From Sanguinoderma infundibulare (Eukaryota; Basidiomycota; Agaricomycetes; Polyporales; Polyporaceae), in assembly GCA_032821775.1 (NCBI GenBank), contig JAVLRN010000007.1:2542001-2606000 (forward strand): a stretch of 64,000 nt of DNA. Direction: 5' to 3'. Each line of letters opens with the position of its first letter. The stretch's first letter is position 1. Below the pieces are notes generated by a model. The model was not told the DNA's origin. It made no database searches and worked only from the letters and a program-made list of their open reading frames with translations. Made by a program: the position numbers and the translations under genes. Shown piece by piece: positions 22,925 to 33,200 of the stretch.

Positions 22925-25900
22925 ACGTTATACGCTACCGTCCATTCTTGAGGTGAGTCAGCATCCTCCCACTTTCTTGACACGCATATTTTGGTCCCGT
23001 CGCAGGCGCTGACGATGGGGTGTGTTGCGTTGTGGGTGCCAGACATTTTATCCTTATGCCTCGTCCGACCGATAGGGTTGGACTGCGTGTCGATCGCGCG
23101 ACGCCGCGCGCGGACGGCAGCGAGCTCTCGACGGGTCCCCGGCGTATTGCCTTTTAATGTCCGCTGTGTACACTTACAATCAACTGTTGTTTCATTACGG
23201 ACAAGCACGCGCGAAGAGTGGTCGGCGGTCGCACACGCGCGCGGGCGGCGTCGCGGGAGGTGGACGGTACTGTATGCGAGTCCATGCATATCTCTGGTCT
23301 CCCGCACGACGGCGAGCGTTGTTGTGCGGTGGAGGAAGGGAGGAATAGTCGGAGGGTTCATGGAGGGTTGTCGACAGCTTTGTTCTCCGCGTGTAGTACC
23401 GGTTGTCCGTTACCGCTATCGTCGCTGCTATAATCTCAGACTTGCTTGACTGGGGACGCTCAATGAAGCTCGGACCATTGGCGGATGAGCGGAGTCTGGT
23501 AGGGCATGGTTCGGAGCGTTGGCAGCCTTCGACCATCAGGGAAGTGTCACCGGGGGTGCGACGGAAGTTAGACGAGTGTCTTCTTATCCCCGCGCCTGCC
23601 TGGCCGAGCGTGAATAGACGTTGAACGTTGAACGGGCGGAAGACATAGGCACGAATCACGAATCACGATGCGATGCGAGCCTGAACCTGCCTGACCACGG
23701 TGACGGGCCGCTGGGATTCGACCTCGCGTCGCCCAGTCGCGATCCGCGTCGCCTGCAGACATTGACCATCTGGACGATCGCTCTGGAAGATGGGATGGAA
23801 GAAGCCCTTGGCGGGCTGCCCGTCGAACGCGCAGATGATCGCTATCATTATTGTGATGATGGGCTTCGGATGGCAGACGGCCAAGCACTGGCACCGCAAG
23901 GGACATCCTCGGACACTGGCTGGGGGGGAACGCTGGGAACGGGCGAGGGCGAATGCGAAAGGCGTGCGCCACGAAGGTGCCACAAGCCCCGCGAGACGTT
24001 CGCACACCGCACGTCACGCTCACGCTCGCGCTCGCGCCGTGGACAAGGCCGCGCGGGTGGGAGCGGCTGGCTCGGCCGGACGCTGTCAGACATGCATCCG
24101 CGCGTCAGCAGGCGCGAGCTTCGAAGTGCCCGTCGGGCCCCATGTGCTCGCTCCGTAAGCTTTCGGCGATAGCGAGGCCGGGGAGAAGCACGGTGCATGC
24201 GGAGCCGCAGACAGGGTCCCGCCCCTGCGCTGTTCGCCGCTACCATGGCTATGGCTATGTATGTCTGGAGCGACGAGCTCGCGGTGGACAAGGCGGGCCA
24301 GGCGGCTTCGCGAGATTGAGATGCCTCCTGGCGACGATCGCCTTCGCGTTCGGAGTCCCGAGAGCTCGAAAGGTAAAACCCTCGCCCTTGCGGAATGCTC
24401 ACAAGGCCATACATACAAGGGTAAGGGCAATTACAGTGATAAGACCCACGCACGAAGGCAGGTATCTCCGTCGAGTTCACGTCTGTTCCACGAGAGCTTC
24501 TCCCTCATGTGCCAGCAGAACAAGTGTCAACGGCACCGTCGCGGCGAGCTATTCCGAGTCCCCAGCTCTCGTCCCTGAGCAGCGCCCCGCACGTCTTCAA
24601 ATAGACCGCGCTCTGCGTTTTATGACCAAGCGTGTTCGGCAGAAGCACTGCGCGGTGGACGACAGCTGCAAAAGTAGCGCAAATTGAGAGACGTGGATCA
24701 AAGGCAGACAAGGCGAGACCCCTTACGGCAGAGGCACGGATGAAAAATTTCCGCTCGACGACCAGGGCGATTGATGAGCGGGATTCCCGGCATGAACATA
24801 CGTGGACAATGAAATCGGATCCGTCCGCGCATATGGCTGCGTGAAGGGATCCCATGACGTCCTGTTCCTTGTCCAGGACGCCGCGACGCAGAAGAGACCT
24901 GTGTTCGCCCCAGAATTTGACGAAGAGGCGGTGACGCATGGGACAGGTTCTGCTTGGGCTCCGTATTGACAGTCCAATAGCGTCCGAACCGTGGAAGCCG
25001 GTGGGCACGCCGAGCTTCAGGCTGTGAGAACGATGAGAATATGCGTACCTGCAATGTGATTGACGCAGTCCCCGAAACACCCAGGAGGACGCAGCGCACG
25101 GCCTATGGAGGCCGTGCCCACCCACATCGTGTTTGTGCGAAAAGCCTAGAGAGACGTTGGTGGCGACGACTGCAAGCAGCAAGACGGTTCGTCGGACTCG
25201 GAAGTGGTTTAAGATTGACATTGACAAACCTAACACGTTGATAATGACGACGTCGGAGTACTAAATTGGTGATCTGATCGTTTGCGCGAGCTTGGGCGAC
25301 TTGGGCGATATCGACCGAATTCCTGGCCGCGCATCAGAACAGTTGACAAAGGTGCGGGGGATGATTTCGCCACAAGCACGCGACCAACATAAACATAGTG
25401 ACAAGGAAAACGAAGGCTGCACATCTGACAATAGACCAATCGAGTCTTCACGCAGGAGTACGGACGGGAGAACGAAACGCCACGAAAACCGGTGATCATG
25501 ATGATCCCACATATACACTTACACGAACCGATCCTCAGTGGTAGTAAGTAGCCGCAATGTTTGCACAGGCCATCTAGCCTACTTACACACGAGTGACGCG
25601 AACTTGCATGTTAAGGGCGGAGTACGTACGCATCGGGGTCGGCAATTAAACCTTCCTCAAGACGTGGGCGACCGAGGCCACCGGTGGTAAAGAAAGGTGT
25701 GAAGTTTGGGCTTGTCGGCAGGGCCTGGGAAGACCTCGTCAACTCGACTCTTGAGCGCGCGGAGTTCGGTTACATAGCCACCTGAAGTAAATCAGCATGC
25801 ACTGTTCGCAACTCGTCACACTGGAGCAACACTCACGGTTCGAACCCCACTGTCCGTACAGGTACGACGGATCAATGTTCTTCCCGAAAGAAGTGAAGCA

Positions 25901-25933
25901 TGCGTGAATCGCGATCACCTCGTCGAGAGGTCC
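22925..25933. other. Gene-poor region, 3 kb
   Basis: No supported gene was found between the peptide gene and the tyrosinase relic. Frames such as 24505-25236 (minus, 243 codons) and 23953-24687 (plus, 244 codons) overlap antiparallel and have no motif. A minus-strand stretch at 25670-25931 looks coding-like: IDPSYLYGQWGSNR, a GTGAGT donor, a TTCAG acceptor, then GYVTELRALKSRVDEVFPG. It could not be joined in frame to anything upstream and may belong to a decayed gene. Confidence 0.4.
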
Positions 25934-26358
25934 CTAACGACATTCACCTGGTCTTGGCAATTGAGCGCGGATCAGACGAGGTTCAAACCTGGAGGGCAAC
26001 AGGCCGGCCACAGCGGGTTCGTCGGCTGACAGGCCCGTGAAATGCTGTGGAATGAGGCTTGAGAGAAATGCCGTACGACTCTTCCACAGTCTCTTCGATA
26101 CGGTCGGCACCGCTGTTGGGTCGCTCCTCTCGAGGCACTCGAACTCTGCGCAAGAGTACATACGAGTCCAGTATGTCTCTTCGGAGCTGCCAGAAGAGCT
26201 GAGATGGGTCGCTAAGACCGAGGCTTCAGTTCAACACATGCTTTGCCTTCCGAAAGGCGCGACTTACGAAAAATATCACCGTCTTCTGGAATGGTCCATG
26301 TACCAGCGACCTGTTCGTCTAGAGTTACCCAGACCCCGAGGTCCAGGGAGTTGAACCG
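25934..26358 (-). pseudogene. Tyrosinase relic (5'-truncated)
   Basis: Segment 26358-26268 reads FNSLDLGVWVTLDEQVAGTW (then TIPEDGDIF). It aligns with the GVWVT region after CuB in the two intact tyrosinases. It ends at a GTAAGT donor in the same place and phase as their introns. A 56-nt intron leads to 26211-25989, with SSEETYWTRMYSCAEFECLE aligning to the FWTS...YSYPEF region, then a diverged stretch. The conserved intron phase and the Y-S-x-x-E-F spacing make homology convincing. Upstream copper-ligand exons are absent and no C-terminal lid domain follows. It lies just downstream of tyrosinase 2 on the same strand, so it probably arose by tandem duplication followed by decay. Confidence 0.65.
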
Positions 26359-26948
26359 ACATCATTCAAGTCCGCTGAATGATTTATCGGGCCCAGCGTG
26401 GCGATCCCTTGCAGGCGAGTTCCCGGAGGTGTTGCGGGTGGATCACGACCCCGAAGTGCGGGTGGAACCCCCTCGTCCATTGCTGGGAGAATGGGAGGAG
26501 GCAGCATGGCGGCGCTCCGTCGAGGTTCGAGGTTACGCCAGCCCGGTCGTTTCCGGTCTCATCGGTAATTCCCGGAATCCACATTCCGAGTTCGCACGCC
26601 GGTACGCCCAGCCTGTAGGTACAATAATAATATTCCATTCAGGCAAGAAAGCACCTAACGTCTTGGAAAAGGTACGAGCCATAAGAATGGGAAGCGAATG
26701 GTACATAAAAATAAAATAAAGCACTGGCCGCAAGTTGCAAAGAACGGATGTCCACGGGTCGGATACAGGTCGAAGAGACTCGGGAAGGAGGGACAGGAAT
26801 AGGACGACGATAGACAGTGTGGCAGGAAAGAGAACGAATGTATGTGATGTGCAGATATGTTAGAGAACGAAAACGAGAAGGGTGGAGCGACGCCACAAAG
26901 GCACGAAAGGAGAGTGGTGCGCGAGGCCGCGGGGAAAGCCAGCACCGC
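26359..26948. other. Spacer between tyrosinase 2 and its relic
   Basis: This stretch shows no recognisable tyrosinase sequence. An 84-codon minus frame (26638-26384) crosses it without a start context or motif. The sequence has several CCGG/GGAATTCC-type palindromes but no terminal repeats that would define an insertion. Confidence 0.4.
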
Positions 26949-29133
26949 CTATGTACGTCCAAATAGAGTTCGAAGGCCACTCAGCCACCCCCCAGAGGTT
27001 GATGCGCCACTGTCCACCTCGGGCTCCACCGTCGTCCACTCCTCGGCCCACTCCGGACTGGAGCCACCGACGTGGCCAGAGGTTATGTCGTGGTGATATA
27101 CTGGGTTTCCGACTGGAACGGGCAATATCTCCCCGACGCGGACCGCGACCTCCTGAGAAACGACGGTAATCTCGAGAGAAGATAGCTTCTCGGTAGGAAC
27201 CGGTGTCCCGTCCGCCTATGAACGGAATCCACCATTAGCCCAAGCACTTTGCACGATTCGGTCGACTTGAGCGAGGACGCTTACCGTTTGAACACGCCAG
27301 TTGAGATGGCTCGTCAGGTACGGCTTGACGTTCTCGAGGTCAAATGGATCCACTTCGATGCGCCTCGAGAGCGCGTCGTTGATGTGCACGTAGCCCTCCG
27401 TGACGACGTCCGCTTGTGCCCGGCAGTTGGCGCAGCGCTCCGAGGAACCATTCACGAAGGCGGCGAAAGAGCCGACGTAGGAAGGGGCGCTATCCCACTC
27501 GTTCGGGTCCTCGGGAACGGTTCCCAAGAAGACGAGGACGCTGAAGGTGTGGTCGAGCTCGAATTGCTTGGTGCGGATACGAACGGACCAGTCGCAGACG
27601 GAGGAGGGGGCAACCGCTATTCCGTCGTCGGTGACGAGCTCAGCAGGCTGATTGGGTGCGTACAGGGAAGCGGCGAAGTGCTTGGGCATGTAGCGCTCCT
27701 GGACGACCTCGCTGATGCGCCTCTGGACCGCGCGCAGATTGTTCATGTTGAGGTCGTCGAAGTCAGGGTAGGAGTACCCTAGATGCGCCGTGTTGGAACT
27801 GCTGTGCGATGTCCAGCAGGTGTCTTGGGAGTCAAAGAAGGGCATAAGAGCTGAGACGACAGTAATCAAGTCAATCCAGAGCCTTTTCTTAGTACAGTAG
27901 TTGGGAGCGACTCACGGGTGTTGTTATCAATGATTGTATTGTTCGGGAGGGCGAATGTTCCGCTGACCTGCTTGTCTTGGGTGACCCAGACTCCGGGGTT
28001 GATTGCGGCCCACAAGGAAAGGAGGCGATCGATATTAGCATGGTGAAGCCAAAAGATGGGATCGAAGGCTGGTCCATCCAAAGTCAGCGGGCAAGACGAT
28101 GTCATGAATATTTTAGCGCCGTACCTGCCAAGGGCACTTCGCTCATGTGGCCACCGCCGCCAGCAATATCGTGGACGATGTTGTGGAGACCCTCGAGGCT
28201 CGTCGCTGGGCTACCGTCTCCAGCACGGGCGTGGCTGAACTCGGGCCATGTGCGCAACAAGGTGAGCATGTAGTAGGTCTGCTGCCTCAGGAACTCCTGG
28301 TTGTTCGACAGTTTGCTGTGCAACAATTTAGCATGATGTCAGGCGGCGTTTCCTAATCATGACTTACCGAGTGAAGGAATCGGGGCTGCTTTCAGCATTC
28401 TTCGGGTGCCTCATCGTGCTGTGCCACTCGCAGAACGGCGGGAAAAAGTCTTGAGGGACGGATCTAAAACGAAAGCTGAGAAAGGGATTGTCGACCTTTG
28501 TATGCTTCCCGTCCGGGATCGCTCTAATTACGACGCGAGCGGAGCGGATAATCTCGTCAGGAAGGACGGCCTCGCCAGGCGCTGCCCAGTCCCAGAACGG
28601 TTGGCGGAGCTCGGCTGCCGCTTCCTGCCATGCTTCGACATCTGTAGTGTATTTCTCGGCGATATCAGCGGCATGCGATTGCAAGATTTGCTGAACAAAC
28701 TGTCATCAAATAGATCGTTGGGCGGATAAAATGTGAGTTGCGCACCTCAAAAGCAGCGACGTAAACTCTGTGCCAGGTAGGGAAAACAGACGTCCTATGG
28801 ACGCAGTAACCCCCGAAGGACCCCGCGGATTCCACTCTTAGATCATTCCACGGTACATATGGCAGTCCGTGGATCCCCGCGAGCTGGAAATACGAGAGCA
28901 AATCGTCCTGATCTGCGCTGTACATCTCCTCTGAGGACGTTAACGATAATTGGTGAGTGACAGCATGGCGCATGTATCATATAGGGCGACCTACGTAATG
29001 CTTGGATGTACAGAGAGAACATTCTCTCATTCTGGACGAAATCGACGATGTTGAGACGGTTGGGAGGGGCCATACCCACCGACTGCTCAGGGTAGGGAGC
29101 ACCAGTAATTACAAAGCGAGTGGAGTTGGACAT
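26949..29133 (-). CDS. Tyrosinase 2 (type-3 copper polyphenol oxidase)
   Basis: Seven exons (29133-28995, 28930-28746, 28690-28368, 28315-28125, 28068-27916, 27850-27285, 27215-26949) give 607 aa with closed phases. CuA ligands are H67 (IHGLPY), H91 (YCVHR) and H100 (TWHRVY), with C89 for the thioether bond. CuB ligands are H260, H264 and HH at 288-289 ([11 protein letters not shown]). Water-keeper Glu is E257, and the residue after H260 is Asn, the state linked to monophenolase activity. YSYPDF and a C-terminal lid with CANC and YHHDITSGH follow, then an unusual Ser/Gly/Trp tail. There is no signal peptide. Intron positions mostly match tyrosinase 1, so the two are old paralogs. All catalytic residues are intact. 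Confidence 0.95.
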
Positions 29134-29220
29134 TGTTTCAGATATGAATGTGAAAGGATTGTTAGGGCTGAGGCATAGAGAGCTGTGAGATATGATTAGG
29201 AACCTATGACTTTGTGTGGT

Positions 29221-29907
29221 TTATGTAGTCCTCCAGCAAACGCTAAGGACTGTTTGCTTGGATGAAATGATGGCACCGACATTAGTTCCGAAGGTAACGC
29301 CGTGGCACAATCTAGGCAGCTCATCGATGTTCGACTCAGGTCCGAGTCCATCCGCATCGCGCGGGTTAAGGAGACTATTCTCTTCTCGGTTCTGCTGTGC
29401 GAGCGAGTGGAAGTCATCGTCGCGTTTACTCGGATCCTTGTAAGGCATAGCATCGGAGGGCCTGGAAGGATATAAAACATGGAAGACTTACCAGGACGAT
29501 TCATTGCTGATGATACGGCATGGACCGAGATGGGTTGCTTGAACGCGGGGTAGATCGTTTGCCACCGGACATTGCACGTCACAGCGGTATGTTTCACGTC
29601 ATCTTACGGCCAGTGCTTGAACATGACATGCAGAGCCTTGAGGGGAGACGTTAGCAAGGCATCGACTTTTTCCGAGGTCTGGACCTGAAAACGTACGGAC
29701 GGTCCTAGGGTTCCGAAGTTTGGAGCCAGAATACCTCAACTGACGGGGGATGAAGCCCCATGCGTAGTGCTGGGCGAAAACCGACAATTGTTATAGCAAA
29801 TGGTTACTGGGAACTGGGTCTGGTCGTCTGGACGTCCAGTCGCTATGGAGGAATTTATCGTCAGAGGTTGCAGAAAACCAGCGCAGAGCGAATTCGAAGT
29901 AGTCCAT
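29221..29907 (-). CDS. Orphan small protein, 5 exons
   Basis: ATG at 29907 (MDYFEFALRWFSATSDDKF) starts exon 29907-29808. Exons 29769-29735, 29684-29608, a 15-nt micro-exon 29506-29492 and 29461-29221 follow. Every phase closes to a 155-aa product ending at TAA. The last exon is hydrophilic, with DPSKRDDDFHSLAQQNREEN and DELPRLCHGVTFGTN. No signal peptide, membrane helix or known domain is visible. Upstream, 30143-29950 minus also reads as an open frame but could not be joined. The model rests on splice logic alone. The micro-exon is the weakest part, and the gene may be longer at its 5' end. Confidence 0.4.
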
Positions 29908-30275
29908 AAGGTTGAGTTCAGAACAAGTTCAATGTCCGCGGCACCTTGTCGGGCGTCTAGATGACAACCAACGAGAATCTCTGCTAGTTTGGGGAAAGTT
30001 TGTCGATGCCATACGGGGAAACCGTTTTCGGCAAGCAAGGCCTCGGTTCCCGACATGAGTCTGAGAGTGGTGCCGGGTGGAGGTGATCCCATTAGCCACC
30101 ACCCAAGATACATGGTTCGTCGCAGAACAACTCGCGCGTGCACCGTCTTACAGTGTGCATTGTGACATGTTCACTGAGTATGAAACTTGAAGGGAATCTG
30201 CTGATACACACAAGGAATTATACATCATCTACTCAGTACAGTACTTTTAGGAAGTAAGTTAATGGAGCGACACGA
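29908..30275. other. Gap between orphan gene and midasin 3' end
   Basis: A minus-strand open frame (30143 to about 29940), with segments like GTTLRLMSGTEALLAENGFP, looks weakly coding. It ends in frame conflict with the downstream orphan exons. It may be an upstream exon or noise. Confidence 0.3.
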
Positions 30276-33200
30276 TTATGCCTCTGCAATACGCTCGAAG
30301 AACTGTTTCAGCGTTCCGGACAGTACGTCTGGAAGGGCCTCCACGTTCCGGAGCACAACGTAGTACTCGAACGGGAACGTGTCCAGATACCGTTCCACCT
30401 TCAGGTCCATCCGCCCGTCCACCATCTTGTACGACGCCTGGTTCATCGACAGGATCGATTTCTCGTTCTTCCCCGCCGCTTCTGTTCGGGAGCCAGCACT
30501 CTTGGAGTGCAGAGAATCGAGGACGATGAAAACGATCATGACGCGCTGTTCCTCAGCGCGCCGCAACACTGTCCGGAGCCGATCGTGGTCCTGGCATATG
30601 CCGTCGGAAATGATGATCTCGAGTTGCCAGAGGTCCGCTGCCGATGACGAGCCGATCGCCCGCCGCTCGCGCGCATGCTCGAGCAACTTCAAGCTCGTCT
30701 CGACAAGCGAGAGCACCTGCGTCGCCTTCTGGTCGAAGTGGAACGCGCCCATGACCTGCGTGCCCGACTGGTCTGTGAACGGCCCACCGTCGAATCCGTG
30801 CAGCACATCGACCGTCTCGCCGAACTTTGCGATCGCGATGTCCCCGACCTCCAGCTTCCCGAGCGCCTTCGATACCAGCGCGAGCGTCTGGAACGCCAGA
30901 TGCACCGAATGCGATTCTGCCATGGACCGCGAATCGTCGAGCGCGATGAGCACCTGGTACTCTCGCTGGCTCGGACGCGTGCGTCTCAACCAGATCTTGT
31001 CTTTCGTGAACTCGCTTGCGATGTACGGAATGATCTTTTTCATGTTCAGGCGCTTGCCTGTGCGGTAGTCGCCCTTGAGGCGCGTCGCCATCGTCGGCTC
31101 GAGGATCAGGCGGAGTTGCTCGCAGAGCGCGTAGGATAGGTCATGCGTGAGGGACTCGTACTTCCGCCACATGTCTTCGGCACCATACTCTGGCTGGCCA
31201 GATGCTTGCCACTGACGGAGCGCGAGCTCGACCGCCTCCTGAGAGTCTTCGTCGGTGTCCTCCGAAGGCATGGGACGATCGGCCGGTTGGGGCTGGGTGA
31301 GGTCTGCAGCCGAGGGTCCTGGTTGCTGAGGGCGAATCTCGGTCTGCGTTAGCGCACCCTTCACGTCTTCTCCCAGCGTCTGGGAGATGGGTTCTGCAAG
31401 GAGGGCGGACTGGGGTGGACGAGACAGCTGGTCTGGAGCAACTTCGGAAGGTTCTTCGACAGAAGGGATAGTGTGATTCGCCTCCATGTCCTCGTCGAGG
31501 TACTTGAGCTCGCTGAGCTTTGCGACGTCTTCCTGTTGGGCTGGACCGAGGGCCTGCATCTCGTCCGCACCCTTGTCTTCTTCAGGACGGAGGTACTCGA
31601 GCTGCGACGGGCCAGAAGTATCAGGTTGTTGATCGGGACCGCTTTGTGCACTTTCGCTCTCCAGGATCTCATCAATACGCTGACTGATCTCGCGAAGCGC
31701 ATCTCCGAGACTCCGAAGCGGATTGCTTTGCATAGGTTGTGCTTTCGCTTGCGACGGGGCGGTGCCTTGCTGCGCGTGAGCAGATCCTCTACCTTCCTGT
31801 CCTTCTTGAGCAGGCTCCTGGGTAGGCTTGGGTGATTCAGAAGGTCTGTCACAACAACGGTGCTTAGTACGCTTGTGTAAGGAGGCTGTTAGAATGGACT
31901 GACTGCTCTTGTGCACTCGTTTCTTGAGATGGACCGTCCTGTGCCCCCTCCTCTTTGTCGGCGGCCTCTTCAGGGCTTCCATCCTCCCCGGAAGACGAAG
32001 GGCCTTGACCGCCTTCGCCTTCATTCGCCCCGGCCATAGCATGGTCACCCGCCTCGCCGCTATCCTGCCCAGTTCCAGCGTGAAGGTCCGGTTGAGCGGT
32101 AGCTCCGACCATGTCTTCCGTGACGCCTTCAGGCTGAGTCACGTCCTCTTGCATCACCTGCGGATTATCTTCCTCGACTGCCATCGCTTCCTCCTCTGCA
32201 TCCTTCGTATCGCCTTCTCCAGGTCGCTCCTCCTCAGGCGTCTCATCGCCTTCGTCATCCATCTCGATGTCATCGTCCACTTCCGACTTCTTGTTCTCAT
32301 CCTTCCCGAAGTCCATGTCGTCCGGCAAGTCCAGAGTTTCTGCCTCTCGAATGAAATCGTCCAATGCAGCTCCACCCTGCTGATCCTGCTCTCCGTCGTT
32401 CATTGCCTCATCCTCTTCCGGCATCGGCGCTTCACTCTCACCCTCACCTTCTTCCGCCTTCTGCCCCTCTTCCCCCTCGCCCTGGTCATTCCGCTTGTTT
32501 TCCTTCCCTTTGTCCCTATCCTCTTCCTTCGCCACCATTTCTGACTCCTTCTCCTGCTGCTTTGTCGAGTGGTCCTGCTCCGATTTGCCCTGATCCTTCG
32601 TGTTGTCTTCCTGGCCACCTTCGTCTCCCCACAACTTCTCGTCCACGGCCGACGGATCCATCGCGTCCAAATCGCCCACCTGCTCCTCTGGCTCTTCACC
32701 CTGATCCTCCTCCTCCTCCTGCTCTCCCTCATCCTCACCCTCCTTGTCCGGCACGTCCTGCATCTTCCCCCCAAAGTCTTCGCTCATCTCCAGCGCGTTC
32801 CCTTCCTCCGCACGCTCCACGTCCTCATCCTCGCCCGCCTCGCCCTGCAGGCCCTCGACCTGGCTCTCGTCCTCGATCTCCTTGCTGACGTTCTCGTTCC
32901 CCATGCCCTCGCCCATGCCCACCCCGCCCGCGTCCTCCATCGCGCCCTCTGCGTCGCCCGCGGCCGCCTCGCCCACCTCGGGCGGCTTGCAGAAGCCGTC
33001 CTTGGCGACGGCGTGCATGACAGAGCAGACGACGTAGTCGAGCTTGAAGAGCGCCTTGGTCCACGCGCAGTGGTTCGTGAGCTGCGCGCGTACGAGCTCG
33101 AGGTACGAGTCGAGGAACGGCAGGACGCGCGCGAGCTGCTTCGCGAGGTCGTCCTCGGGCGCGCACACGGCGTCACTGACGACGGAACAGAGCAGGGACG

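Noticed and set aside
24245..24319. 24-codon ORF with good start context (MAMAMYVWSDELAVDKAGQA)
   Set aside because: It has no signal peptide, CaaX end, splice continuation or recognisable family; too short to support alone.
24505..25236. 243-codon minus-strand frame with a hydrophobic start
   Set aside because: Apart from a short Leu/Val run there is no domain, splice structure or promoter signal; composition is that of random GC-rich DNA.
25838..25851. GGTTCGAACCCC resembles a tRNA B box
   Set aside because: The T-stem pairs only two bases and no A box, anticodon arm or acceptor stem can be folded around it; it lies in a coding-like minus-strand exon.
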